Below, in pieces: positions 51,749-60,269 of a DNA stretch of 64,000 nucleotides; positions within the stretch are counted from its first letter, which is position 1, and each line of letters begins with the position of its first letter. This DNA is from Reyranella sp. (GTDB lineage Bacteria > Pseudomonadota > Alphaproteobacteria > Reyranellales > Reyranellaceae). The notes under the pieces are model-generated. The model made no database searches. It saw only the letters and a list, made by a program, of their open reading frames with translations, and was not told the DNA's origin. Made by a program: the position numbers and the translations under genes. The stretch covers positions 32,075 through 96,074 of the forward strand of contig NZ_SCVH01000083.1 in the NCBI RefSeq assembly GCF_004296935.1, in the 5' to 3' direction.

Positions 51749-52785
51749 CCCGTGACTTCCTTCAGCAATCCGAAAAAGCCGCGCTTGCGGGCCGACGAGA
51801 TCGTCCAGTCGACCGGCAGCGACTGGAAACCGTCCTCGAAGCGTTCGCGCGAGCGGCGGTAGTCGAAGAAGCCCCAGCTCGCGCCGCTCTCGACGGCGGC
51901 CACGAAGTGATTGTCGGCCTTGTCGAACTCGAAGTGATCATCCTCGTTGTAGACGATCGGCTGGCCGCGATAGTCCGGTGCCGCACGCCAGCGCGCGACC
52001 TGCAGGCGGATGCCGTGCGGGCTCGGCTGGAAAGGGCCGTCGGGTCCGTGGACACGATTGCCGTGCGGCAGCAGGAAATCGGCCGCCGCCACGGCCCTGG
52101 CGGGTGGCGCGTCGAGCCCGATCAGGCTCGTGCTCACCAGCAATTTTCCCTTGCTGCGCCTTTGCGCCAGCTCGATCAGCTCGTGGCAGCGCGCGGCGGC
52201 AATGATGGGGTGCGCCCAGACATTCTCGAGGTCGACCTCGTTGCCGATTTCCAGCAGCACGTTGGTCGTGCCTTTTTCGACCAGCCAGTCGACCGTGTTG
52301 GTGACGGCCGCCTTCACGGCAGCTTCGTCCTTCAGCGTGCCGCTCTGCTTGCCGTAGAAGAGACCCAGAATCACCGCCATGCCGTGGCGGTCGCAGGCCT
52401 CGATCACCTTTGCCAATCGCGCCGCCCAGGCGGGCTTCAGCGTACCCTCGGAGGTGAAGCCGCCGATCTTCCACGGCTGATGCCACGAGTAGCCCTGCGG
52501 GCTGCCACCCTGGATGTTCAGGCAGACCGCGAGCAGGCCGTGCGCACGGTAGGCGGGGAGTGCCGCAATGAACTCCGCCGTGTTGCGTTCGGCATCCCAG
52601 TCGCCGTCGGCATAGGCCCAGCCGCCGCGGGTAGAAGGGTTCTCGTCGTCGGCGATGGCATTGGCCATGCGGCTGTTGAACAGCAGCCCTTCGATGCGAT
52701 GGCCCTTCCAGCTCCGGCCGGCGTAAGTCGGCCGGCCGTTGATCGCAAAGCCGCCGTCCTGGATCGAGACGACGGTGCCGCTCAT
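51745..52785 (-). CDS. Glycoside hydrolase-like TIM-barrel protein, cytosolic
   Basis: A 346-residue protein. The pattern LLEIGNEVDLENVW (~185-198) and IVYNEDDHFEFD (~277-288) give the two Glu expected for a retaining clan-A glycosidase (acid/base in NE, nucleophile in NEDD). HGMAVILGLFYGKQSG (~133-148) resembles a barrel strand loop. No signal peptide is seen, which is unusual for an extracellular polysaccharidase and suggests an intracellular sugar or an inactive relative. It lies between gamma-glutamyltransferase and the KynB-like hydrolase, with ends 2 bases from the former. Confidence 0.7.
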   Translation of the reverse strand: MSGTVVSIQDGGFAINGRPTYAGRSWKGHRIEGLLFNSRMANAIADDENPSTRGGWAYADGDWDAERNTAEFIAALPAYRAHGLLAVCLNIQGGSPQGYSWHQPWKIGGFTSEGTLKPAWAARLAKVIEACDRHGMAVILGLFYGKQSGTLKDEAAVKAAVTNTVDWLVEKGTTNVLLEIGNEVDLENVWAHPIIAAARCHELIELAQRRSKGKLLVSTSLIGLDAPPARAVAAADFLLPHGNRVHGPDGPFQPSPHGIRLQVARWRAAPDYRGQPIVYNEDDHFEFDKADNHFVAAVESGASWGFFDYRRSRERFEDGFQSLPVDWTISSARKRGFFGLLKEVTG

Positions 52786-52787
52786 GG

Positions 52788-54386
52788 CTAGAAGCCGACC
52801 GCAGCGCCGTCGCGACGGCTCTCGGACGCGCCGAGATAGGGGCCGCCGTCGGGATAGCGCCAGATGATCTGGCTCGAGCCGAAGTCGAAGCTCGGCGCCT
52901 TGGTGCGCGTGAGCTTGTGGCCGCGCGCCTCGAGGCCGGTCGCCGTGTCGGCCGGCATGTGATCCTCGGTCCAGACCGTGCCGTCGGTCTCGTGCACGCG
53001 CCAGCGTGGCGCGTCGATGGCGGCCTGCGGGTTCTGGCCGTAGTCGACGATGCGCGAGAAGACCTGCATGTGGCCCTGCGGCTGCATGGCGCCGCCCATC
53101 AGGCCGAAGGTCGCCACCGGCTTGCCGTCTTTGGTGATGAAGGCCGGGATGATGGTGTGGAACGGCCGCTTCTTGGGGCCGACCTCGTTGGCATGGCCCT
53201 TGGTCGTGACGAACCCGGTGGCGCGGTTCTGCAGCGCAATGCCGGTGCCCGGCACGACGATGCCCGAACCGAAGCCCGTGTAGTTCGACTGGATCAGCGA
53301 CACCATCATGCCGGACTCGTCGGCGGTGCCGAGATAGATCGTGCCGCCGTCCTTGGGCGTGCCGGGGCCGAAGTCCTTGGCCTTCTTGGCGTCGATCAGC
53401 TTGGCGCGGCTCTTGAGGTATGCCTTGTCGAGCATCTGCTTGGGCGTCACTTCCATGAAGCGCGGATCGGCCACGTAGCGATAGATGTCGGCGAAGGCGA
53501 GCTTCATCGCCTCGATGCGGAGATGCGCGACCTCCGGGCCATCAGGATCGTGGCCGGCGATGTCGAAATTCTCCAGGATGCCGAGCGCCATGCAGGCCGC
53601 GATCCCCTGACCCGACGGCGGGATCTCGTGCAGCGTCGTGCCGCGGTAGCTGAGGCCGATGGGGTCGACCCAGTCGGGCTTGTGTGCGGCGAGGTCTTCC
53701 TTGCGCAGAGCTCCGCCGGTTTCCTTGGCGTACTTGTCCATCGCCTCGGCGAGCTCGCCGCGATAGAAGGCCTCGCCCTTGCTCTCGGCGATCTTGGCGA
53801 GCGTCTTGGCCTGGTCCGGGAATTTCCACAACTCGCCCGGCCTGGGCGCGCGGCCGCCGGGCAGGAAGGCCTTCACCCAGCTCTCCTGGCCCTTCAGCCG
53901 GTCGATGGCGCGCTCCCACTGGCGCGAGACCATGTAGGAGACGCGAAAGCCGTCGCGCGCATACTTGATCCCCGGCTCGAACAGGTCGGCGAAGGGCAGC
54001 TTGCCGTAGCGCTTGTGCAGTTCCATCCAGAGCGACACCGCGCCCGGCGTGGTGACGCTGCCCCAGCCGACGTTGGGCATCTTGTCCTGGCCCTTGTACT
54101 GGTCGGGCGTCATCAGCCCGGGCGAATGGCCCGACGCGTTGAGACCAACGAGCTTGTTGCCGTCCCACAGGATGCAGAAGGCGTCGGCGCCGATGCCGTT
54201 CATGGTCGGCTCCACCACCGTGATGGCAATCGCGCTGGCGATCGCGGCATCCACCGCGTTGCCGCCCCTGGCCATCATGCGCAGTCCGGCCGTCGCCGCG
54301 AGATGCTGCGAGGAAGCCACGACGTTGCCGGCGAAGATCGGGAGTTTCTTGGTCGAGTAGGGGAAATCGTAATTGAAAGACGGCAC
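52788..54386 (-). CDS. ggt: Gamma-glutamyltransferase
   Basis: A 532-residue Ntn-hydrolase. VVASSQHLAATAGLRMMARG (~22-41) and AGGNAVDAAIA-like GGNAVDAAIASA are the family opening. Autoprocessing would occur before Thr in DGGTIYLGTADESGMM (~347-362), giving large and small subunits. GLMGGAMQPQGHMQVF (~447-462) is the C-terminal GGT block. GGTs cleave gamma-glutamyl bonds of glutathione and related compounds. No clear signal peptide is present, unlike the periplasmic E. coli enzyme, so a cytosolic gamma-glutamyl conjugate pathway is possible. It is the first gene of its operon. Confidence 0.92.
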   Translation of the reverse strand: MPSFNYDFPYSTKKLPIFAGNVVASSQHLAATAGLRMMARGGNAVDAAIASAIAITVVEPTMNGIGADAFCILWDGNKLVGLNASGHSPGLMTPDQYKGQDKMPNVGWGSVTTPGAVSLWMELHKRYGKLPFADLFEPGIKYARDGFRVSYMVSRQWERAIDRLKGQESWVKAFLPGGRAPRPGELWKFPDQAKTLAKIAESKGEAFYRGELAEAMDKYAKETGGALRKEDLAAHKPDWVDPIGLSYRGTTLHEIPPSGQGIAACMALGILENFDIAGHDPDGPEVAHLRIEAMKLAFADIYRYVADPRFMEVTPKQMLDKAYLKSRAKLIDAKKAKDFGPGTPKDGGTIYLGTADESGMMVSLIQSNYTGFGSGIVVPGTGIALQNRATGFVTTKGHANEVGPKKRPFHTIIPAFITKDGKPVATFGLMGGAMQPQGHMQVFSRIVDYGQNPQAAIDAPRWRVHETDGTVWTEDHMPADTATGLEARGHKLTRTKAPSFDFGSSQIIWRYPDGGPYLGASESRRDGAAVGF

Positions 54387-54398
54387 TCGGAGTCCTTT

Positions 54399-54986
54399 CT
54401 AGGTCTTCTTCGATGCCGCGAGGGCCTCGATGCGCGCCACGAAGCGTGGCGTCTGCAGGAACTGGCGGTGCTCCGCGTCGCTCTTGCCGAACAGGCGGGA
54501 GAGATCGAACACGCCGGAGCCCGCGATCTCGCCCATCCGTCCGGAGAGCGTCACGCGTTCACCGAGCCGCAGGGTTTTTAGCGCCGCGATGGCCGCTTCG
54601 GAAAGGCCCGGCGGCGGCGTTTGACGCGATCGTGTGGAGAAAAGGTCCGTTACCGAGCCGGCAAAGGCCAGCGCCCAGTCGTTGAATGCGTAGAGCGAAA
54701 CTTGGCCGCCGACCTCGATGGTGACGGCGGCTGTCTGGGCGGTGCCCTCGATCTTCCGGATGGTGCCGCACCAGTCGGAAAAGGCGCCGACCTTGTCAGC
54801 CAGCGCCACGCTCTGCCGCGCCGCCTCCTCGACGGCGAGCGGATTGTTGGAGCCGAGCGCGGGCCTGGCCAGCGCCTGCAGTCCGTTGAGGAACGCCTTC
54901 TGCGCCGGAATGCGCTCGTGGCAGGGCCGGTCGAAGCAGCCGCCGAGGACGACGCCGGCACCGCCCAACAGGAACGATCTCCGCAA
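54399..54986 (-). CDS. Hypothetical lipoprotein
   Basis: A 195-residue protein starting with TTG 54986: LRRSFLLGGAGVVLGGCFDR is a twin-arginine-like signal with lipobox LGGC (Cys at ~17). The rest contains SDWCGTIRKIEGT and GERVTLSGRMGEIAG, suggesting a beta-rich periplasmic domain; I know no family. A longer frame from 55076 exists but its N-terminus is made of the palindromic repeat. The GGAGAGG ribosome site 5 bases before TTG is itself the end of the repeat at 54991-55112. It lies 12 bases upstream of gamma-glutamyltransferase on the same strand. Confidence 0.65.
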   Translation of the reverse strand: MRRSFLLGGAGVVLGGCFDRPCHERIPAQKAFLNGLQALARPALGSNNPLAVEEAARQSVALADKVGAFSDWCGTIRKIEGTAQTAAVTIEVGGQVSLYAFNDWALAFAGSVTDLFSTRSRQTPPPGLSEAAIAALKTLRLGERVTLSGRMGEIAGSGVFDLSRLFGKSDAEHRQFLQTPRFVARIEALAASKKT

Positions 54987-54990
54987 AACG

Positions 54991-55112
54991 TCCTCTCCGC
55001 CCGCTTTAGCGGGGGGCGAGGAAGGGGACCCACGCGTGAGCGTGGGGGAGGTGAGGTGGGTCATGCGCCGCATCACCCCCTCACCCTACCTCTCCCCCAA
55101 GGGGGAGAGGAG
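54991..55112. repeat. Palindromic intergenic repeat (two hairpins)
   Basis: The right part (55089-55110) is a perfect 10-bp palindrome, CCTCTCCCCC / GGGGGAGAGG with an AA loop. The left part (54992-55021) forms a second, less perfect hairpin around CCCGCTTTAGCGGG. Between them is CCCACGCGTGAGCGTGGG. Such CTCTCCCC/GGGGAGAGG elements are frequent between genes in Bradyrhizobium and relatives. It lies between the acyl-CoA ligase and lipoprotein genes. Confidence 0.85.
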
Positions 55113-55122
55113 CCCGAAAAGT

Positions 55123-56844
55123 TCACGCCGCCTTGGCTTTCGCCTTGGCGCGCTCTTCCTCCTTGAGTTCCTTCTTGGAGAGCTTGCCGACCGGAGTCTT
55201 GGGTAGTTCGGCCCGGATCTCGAGCGCCACCGGCATCTCGTGCTTGCCGATCTTGCCTTCCAGATGCTTCTTCAGCTCCTCGAAGGTGAGCGAGGCGCCG
55301 GGCTTCAGCTTCACGAACACCTTGGGCGCTTCCTGGCGGTAGGGATCGGGGATGCCGATGACGATGCACTCGTCGACCGCCGGATGCTCGTAGACCGCTT
55401 CCTCGATCATGCGCGGGTAGACGTTGTAGCCCGACGAGATGATCAGGTCCTTGGAGCGGTCGACCAGGTAGAGCCAGCCGTCCTCGTCCATGTAGCCCAT
55501 GTCGCCGGTGCGCAGGCCCTTCCAGTTGCTGGCGGGATGGCTGAACAGCACCTGCTCGGTGTCCTCGGTCTTCTTCCAGTAACCCTTCATGACCTGCGGG
55601 CCGATGATGCAGACCTCGCCGACCTGGTCCTTGCCGGCGTGCAGGACACGGTCCTTGTTCTCCATGTCGCGGATCTCGATGATGGTGCCCGGCATCGGCA
55701 GGCCGCACGAGCCCGTGCGGCGCACGGTCTTGTCGACCGGGCAGATCGCACCGGTCGGCGACGTTTCGGTAAGGCCGTAACCCTCGATCAGCGTGGCGCC
55801 GGTCAGCTTCTCGAAGCTCTGCTGCACCTCGACCGGCAGCGGCGCGCCGCCCGACATACAGATCTTCAGCGACTTGAGGTCGAGTCCCTGCGCCTTGGGA
55901 TGCTTCAGGATCGCGGTATAGAGTGTCGGCACGCCGGGCAGGAAGGTCGGCTTCTTGGTCGAGAGATCGGCCACGATCATGTCGATATCGGGCCGCGGGT
56001 AGAGGATGAGCTGGTTGCCGTTGGCCACCGCGCCCAGCATGATTCCCGACAGTGCGTAGATGTGGAACAGCGGCAGCACGCACACGACCTTTTCCGTGCC
56101 CGGGGTCGTGTAGGGCTTGGTCCAGGCCATGCCCTGGCTCATCGCCGACATGACGCAGCCGTGCGTCAGCATGGCGGCCTTTGGCAGGCCGGTCGTGCCG
56201 CCGGTGTACTGCAGGATGGCGACCTCGTCCCACAGGTTGTCGTTCGAGGCATGGGGCGCGTACTTGCCGTCGTTGGCCAGCAGGTCCTTGAACGACATGT
56301 GCCAGTCGTCGCGCGGCCAGGTCGAGAGCTCCTTCTTCTTGGCGATCGGATAGAGCCAGCTCTTGGGCCACGGCAGGTAGTCGGCGATCGAGCCCACGAT
56401 CAGCTTCTTCAGCCGGGTCTTGCCGCGCATAGCCGCCATCTTGGGGTAGAGGGCGTTGACGTCGAGCGTCACCAGGATGTCGGTCTCGGAATCGCCGATC
56501 TTGTGCTCCAATTCGCGCGCCGCATCGAGTGGGCTGTAGTTGACGACGATGCCGCCGGCCTTGAGCACGCCGAAGAAGGCGATGATGTAGTGCGGCGTGT
56601 TGGGCAGGTAGAGGCCGACATGGACGCCGGGCTTGACGCCGAGCTTCTGGAAGCCGGCGGCGGCCCTGTCGGAGGCCACCTTGTAGTCGCGGAAGGTCAT
56701 CACCTTGTCGAGGAAATCGGTGAACGGCCGGTCGCCGTACTGGGCGCAGCTGTCCTCGAAGGTCTGGTGGATGGTCTTCTTCGGGATCTCGAGCTCCCAC
56801 TTCACGCCGGGCGGATAGCTCTTCTCCCAAGGATAGTTCGACAT
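55123..56844 (-). CDS. Long-chain fatty-acid--CoA ligase (AMP-binding, FadD-like)
   Basis: A 573-residue adenylate-forming enzyme. The P-loop YTGGTTGLPKAAMLTH (~224-239), GYGLTETSP (~358-366) and the hinge/ATP block RTGDMGYMDEDGWLYLVDR (~442-460) are present, and the C-terminal Lys is in TPVGKLSKKEL (~553-563). It activates a fatty or other carboxylic acid to the acyl-CoA in two steps via the acyl-adenylate. MSNYPWEKSYP was chosen as start. The tail is Lys/Ala-rich (KAKAKAA). A terminator-like palindromic repeat lies immediately downstream. Confidence 0.92.
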   Translation of the reverse strand: MSNYPWEKSYPPGVKWELEIPKKTIHQTFEDSCAQYGDRPFTDFLDKVMTFRDYKVASDRAAAGFQKLGVKPGVHVGLYLPNTPHYIIAFFGVLKAGGIVVNYSPLDAARELEHKIGDSETDILVTLDVNALYPKMAAMRGKTRLKKLIVGSIADYLPWPKSWLYPIAKKKELSTWPRDDWHMSFKDLLANDGKYAPHASNDNLWDEVAILQYTGGTTGLPKAAMLTHGCVMSAMSQGMAWTKPYTTPGTEKVVCVLPLFHIYALSGIMLGAVANGNQLILYPRPDIDMIVADLSTKKPTFLPGVPTLYTAILKHPKAQGLDLKSLKICMSGGAPLPVEVQQSFEKLTGATLIEGYGLTETSPTGAICPVDKTVRRTGSCGLPMPGTIIEIRDMENKDRVLHAGKDQVGEVCIIGPQVMKGYWKKTEDTEQVLFSHPASNWKGLRTGDMGYMDEDGWLYLVDRSKDLIISSGYNVYPRMIEEAVYEHPAVDECIVIGIPDPYRQEAPKVFVKLKPGASLTFEELKKHLEGKIGKHEMPVALEIRAELPKTPVGKLSKKELKEEERAKAKAKAA

Positions 56845-56891
56845 TTTATGTTCCTCCCGGCGCCGACTATGTGAGGCGAGGCGCCGGGGGG

Positions 56892-57644
56892 TCAAGGCGG
56901 CAGCAGATACTCGTAGCCATAGACCGTGCGAAAGCCCTGGTCGGCATAGAGCGGCAACGCCGCAGCGTTGGTGGCGACGACCTGCAGATAGGCGAAGCGT
57001 GCGCCATGGCCCCACGCCCAGGCATAGAGGCTTTCGGTGACCCGTCGCGCCAGCCCGCGACGGCGGGCTGCCGGCATCACCAGCACGTCGAACAGGCCCA
57101 TGTGATCGCCCTCGATCGCCCCGATCGCCATGGCCATCGGCTGGCCGGCTTCCTCGACGAAGGCGAAGCCCGCCGGCGCCGCGATTGCCGCCAGCATGCG
57201 CTGCATGGTCTCGCGATGCTGCGGCGGCACCGGGCTGTGGAGGCAAAAGGCTTCTATCCACGCGGCCGTGGGCGCGGGGTAGATGTGAACGGCGGCGTCG
57301 GCGGCGAAGCGCGCGTGCAGCGGGCAGACCTGCAGCAGGCTGCGCTCGATCGCCCGATAGCCGCGAACGGCCAGGAGGGGACGGATGGCTGGCGGCGCCA
57401 GCGGTGTCAGTCGCCAGGTCGGTGTCTGGCCGAGGTCGACATAGGGCGCCTCCAAGGCCGAGACGACCTCAGGGTCACACTGAGCCTCCGGGCCCAAGGG
57501 ATTGATCGAATTCGCTCTTTTTGTATAGCCGTGGGAGAATCGCAGGCGCCAGCCGGCGAAATCGCGGCTCTCCAGGGCGGGCCAGCCCCGGAAGGCCAGT
57601 TCTTCCAGGCGGCGGACCTCGGCAGGATTATCCAAGCATGACAT
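56892..57644 (-). CDS. GNAT family N-acetyltransferase
   Basis: A 250-residue protein. The C-terminal GNAT domain (~120-250) has the acetyl-CoA loop VMPAARRRGLARRV (~188-201; R-R-x-G-L-A pattern) after strand 4, and VVATNAAALPLYADQGF (~218-234). The N-terminal ~110 residues form a second GNAT-like half common in tandem GNAT proteins. Substrate is unknown. It diverges from the DUF2272 lipoprotein across a 69-base AT-rich region that presumably holds both promoters. Forty-seven bases separate it from the acyl-CoA ligase gene downstream. Confidence 0.87.
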   Translation of the reverse strand: MSCLDNPAEVRRLEELAFRGWPALESRDFAGWRLRFSHGYTKRANSINPLGPEAQCDPEVVSALEAPYVDLGQTPTWRLTPLAPPAIRPLLAVRGYRAIERSLLQVCPLHARFAADAAVHIYPAPTAAWIEAFCLHSPVPPQHRETMQRMLAAIAAPAGFAFVEEAGQPMAMAIGAIEGDHMGLFDVLVMPAARRRGLARRVTESLYAWAWGHGARFAYLQVVATNAAALPLYADQGFRTVYGYEYLLPP

Positions 57645-57713
57645 TGTTCAGTATTCGTGTTAGTTTAATAAGCAATAATAACAATCGTTTATTTTTTCCC
57701 CTGCAAGTTATAC

Positions 57714-58508
57714 ATGAACTACGGCAGCCCCTTCGTCGGTGTTCGTGTTCGCTGGCAGTCGCCCGCCGCACCCTCCTCCCGTGTGTTCGGTCTCCGGCTG
57801 CCAGCAACTCTTCTGCTCACCCTTCTTCTGGCCGCCTGCGGCAGTTCTGGAAGCTCCCGTTACGGCGGTGGCTACAGCGAACGGCCGCCGACCGACCGCG
57901 TCGCCCTGACGGCGTGGCAGGAATGGACCAAATTCGGCCGCTCGACCGTCGTCTACGGCGGCCAGGCCAATGGCTACACCAACCGGACCGGCGTCAGCGA
58001 ACGCAGCGAGCCGCTCGCCAGCCGCGTCGGCGATTACTGGGGCGCCTGCGGTAAGCCGGATTGGAACGGCCGCACGTCCAGCAAGCCGTGGTCGGGCGCG
58101 TTCGTGTCCTGGGTGATGGCCAGGTCCGGTTACACGCCCCAGCAGTTCCCGCGCGACGGTCGCCACGGCAGCTACCTCGCCGCGCTCTACGATCGCGAGA
58201 AGCAGCGAGGCGCTCCGTTCTACCTTCATGCGCCGAACGAATACTCGCCCAAGCCGGGTGACCTCGTCTGTAGCGGCACGGCGGGCCCGACCTGGCGCCA
58301 CGCCGATTCGCGCACCGCGCACCGGCGCATCGACAACACAGCGAACCACTGCGATGTCGTCACCGACGTGCGCGGCGGTTTCGTCCATGCCGTGGGCGGC
58401 AATGTGAAGAACAGCGTCACCATGAGCCTCTATCCGGTCGACTCGCGCGGCCGGCTGCAGCCGGTCGGCGGAAGGCCGTGGCTGCTGGTGGTCGAGAAGC
58501 GCAGCTAG
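57714..58508 (+). CDS. DUF2272 family lipoprotein A
   Basis: A 264-residue protein. The lipobox LLLAAC puts the lipidated Cys near residue 42; the preceding 40 residues are long, and GTG 57783 would give a compact signal. The mature part is DUF2272: TSSKPWSGAFVSWVMARSG (~121-139), PGDLVCSG (~181-188) and HCDVVTDVRGGFVHAVGGN (~212-230). PWSGAF is laid out like the PWCAAF active-site block of CHAP/NlpC-type amidases, with Ser instead of Cys. A paralogue lies at 61888-62628. Activity on the cell wall is a possibility only. Confidence 0.82.
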   Translation: MNYGSPFVGVRVRWQSPAAPSSRVFGLRLPATLLLTLLLAACGSSGSSRYGGGYSERPPTDRVALTAWQEWTKFGRSTVVYGGQANGYTNRTGVSERSEPLASRVGDYWGACGKPDWNGRTSSKPWSGAFVSWVMARSGYTPQQFPRDGRHGSYLAALYDREKQRGAPFYLHAPNEYSPKPGDLVCSGTAGPTWRHADSRTAHRRIDNTANHCDVVTDVRGGFVHAVGGNVKNSVTMSLYPVDSRGRLQPVGGRPWLLVVEKRS

Positions 58509-58511
58509 GTC

Positions 58512-59675
58512 TCAGCGCCGAGGCGCGGCAACGACGAGTGCGCTCGCAGCACCGATCGCCGCGACGGCCAGCAGGAGCACCGGCGCCAGCGACCAGCCGG
58601 CCCACTCGACCCACAATGCCAGGAGTGGCGGGCCGGCCAGCGATCCGAGGCTGCCTGCCTGCGCCAGCAGCCCGTTGATGGGCCCGATCGCGCGCGGGTC
58701 CACGGCGATCAGCGGCACCGAGGCGAAGGCCGCCGCCGGCACCAGCCCGCCGAGGGCAAACGAGACGGCGAAGCCCGTGACGGCGAGCGGCACCGGCGCC
58801 GCAGCGCTGAAGGCGAAGGCGGCGATCACGGTGGAGGTGATCAGCCCGACCGCGATCAGCATGCCGGGCAACACGCCGCGCCGCATCATCCAGGCGGCGA
58901 GAAGGCTGCCGGCGATTCCGAAGGCGGTGGCGATGGCGATGAATCGTCCGGCTTCTGCGACAGCCAGGCCGCACCGTTCGACGAGATAGGTCGGCAACAG
59001 ACCGGCGAGCGCGAGAAAGAGCAGCGCGAAGCAGAAGAATCCGAGCGACAGCGGGACCGCAGGACCGAGCCATCGGAGCGTGACGGCGCTGGGGCTTGGT
59101 TGGGGCGCGCGAAGGTCCGGGGCGGCGCCCCGCGCCACGATCAGGGCCACGATCAAGGCAAGGGCCAGGACAACGGCGTCGCCGGCGAAGACCATCCGCC
59201 AGCCCGCACGATCGGCGAAACCGGCCGCGACGAGTCCCGCGATCGCGATGCCGACCGGCACGAATGTTCCCCACAGCGACAGCGTGAAGGCGTGGTGCCT
59301 CGGCTCCGAGGTGCTGGCCATCAAGGAGGGGCCGGCGACGACGACCAGCAGATAGCCGATGCCCGCCAGGCCGCGTGCGGCGAGCAGGGTCGTGGCGTCG
59401 TGCGACGCGGCGCAGAGTGCCGCCGCCGACGCCATGGTCAGGATGCCGATGCGCAGCGCGCGCGCGTGGCCGACCCTTTCGGACCAGCCGCCGGCCAGCA
59501 GGCCCAGCACCGCACCGACCAGCGTGATGATCGACACGGCCATGCCGGCCATGGCGAGCGACAGTCCGAGGTCGCGCTGCAGCGCCGGCACCAGCGGCGG
59601 CACGATGCCGAGCTGGCCGGCCGACAGCACGCCGATCCCGTAGAGCAGGGAAATTCGTCCCCAGGAGGTCGTCAT
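58512..59675 (-). CDS. MFS transporter
   Basis: A 387-residue membrane protein with 12 predicted helices. GWSERVGHARALRIG (~62-76) is the family's cytosolic loop 2-3 motif (GxxxDrxGrr type), and RGLAGIGYLLVV (~100-111) is the third-helix motif. No specific subfamily signature is visible. It lies 51 bases downstream of the XRE regulator gene on the same strand and probably exports or imports the regulator's inducer, but the direction is unknown. It converges on the DUF2272 gene with 3 bases between the stops. Confidence 0.88.
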   Translation of the reverse strand: MTTSWGRISLLYGIGVLSAGQLGIVPPLVPALQRDLGLSLAMAGMAVSIITLVGAVLGLLAGGWSERVGHARALRIGILTMASAAALCAASHDATTLLAARGLAGIGYLLVVVAGPSLMASTSEPRHHAFTLSLWGTFVPVGIAIAGLVAAGFADRAGWRMVFAGDAVVLALALIVALIVARGAAPDLRAPQPSPSAVTLRWLGPAVPLSLGFFCFALLFLALAGLLPTYLVERCGLAVAEAGRFIAIATAFGIAGSLLAAWMMRRGVLPGMLIAVGLITSTVIAAFAFSAAAPVPLAVTGFAVSFALGGLVPAAAFASVPLIAVDPRAIGPINGLLAQAGSLGSLAGPPLLALWVEWAGWSLAPVLLLAVAAIGAASALVVAAPRR

Positions 59676-59726
59676 GCCGGCGACTGTAGGGACGCGCCAC
59701 GCGCCGGCCCACGAATAAAGTATTCG

Positions 59727-60257
59727 CTAGTGCCTGATGGTGGTCACCAGACGGGCCAGGGTCCCGTCGCTGAGTTGCAGCCGCTCCCACATCAGGATGC
59801 CCGGATCGATCGGGTTGTCGTTGGCGCCGGTCCGGAAGCTCACCTGCGCGACGTTGTCGTCGTACCAGCCGAGTTCGCCCAGCCGGCTCTCGGCCAGGCG
59901 GATCTCGTCGGTGGCGAAGCCCCACAGCGACACGCCGCGCAGCTCGGCCGCATCTGCGTTCCAGGTGGCGAAGCGGGCGGGCGAAGCCGCCAGCAAGCGG
60001 TGCGAGAGGTCGCAGATCAGGTGGACCGGAAGCACCGAGCTCTCGACCAGCCGCCGCAACCCGGCATCGCCCGCGGCGTCGAGCGGCGCGCGGAGCAGGC
60101 GCGAGAGCTCATGCGCTGCCTTGCCCGGAATGCGGTGACGCCCGCTTTCCCAGCGCGACAGTGTCGCCTGGGTGACGCAGAATAACTCCGCGGCATGGCT
60201 CTGCTTGACGCCGCGCAGGCGGCGCCATCGTCTCAGCGCCCGCCCGAACTCATTCAT
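59727..60257 (-). CDS. XRE-family transcriptional regulator
   Basis: A 176-residue protein. Residues ~5-55 form a helix-turn-helix (GVKQSHAAELFCVTQATLSRWESG), a clear HTH_3 pattern. The rest (~70-176) looks like a PAS/MmyB-type ligand pocket, containing GVSLWGFATDEI. It lies between the GMC oxidoreductase (12 bases upstream) and the MFS transporter, in the same direction, so it probably controls this alcohol/efflux unit. Confidence 0.87.
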   Translation of the reverse strand: MNEFGRALRRWRRLRGVKQSHAAELFCVTQATLSRWESGRHRIPGKAAHELSRLLRAPLDAAGDAGLRRLVESSVLPVHLICDLSHRLLAASPARFATWNADAAELRGVSLWGFATDEIRLAESRLGELGWYDDNVAQVSFRTGANDNPIDPGILMWERLQLSDGTLARLVTTIRH

Positions 60258-60269
60258 GGCGGCTCGCGC

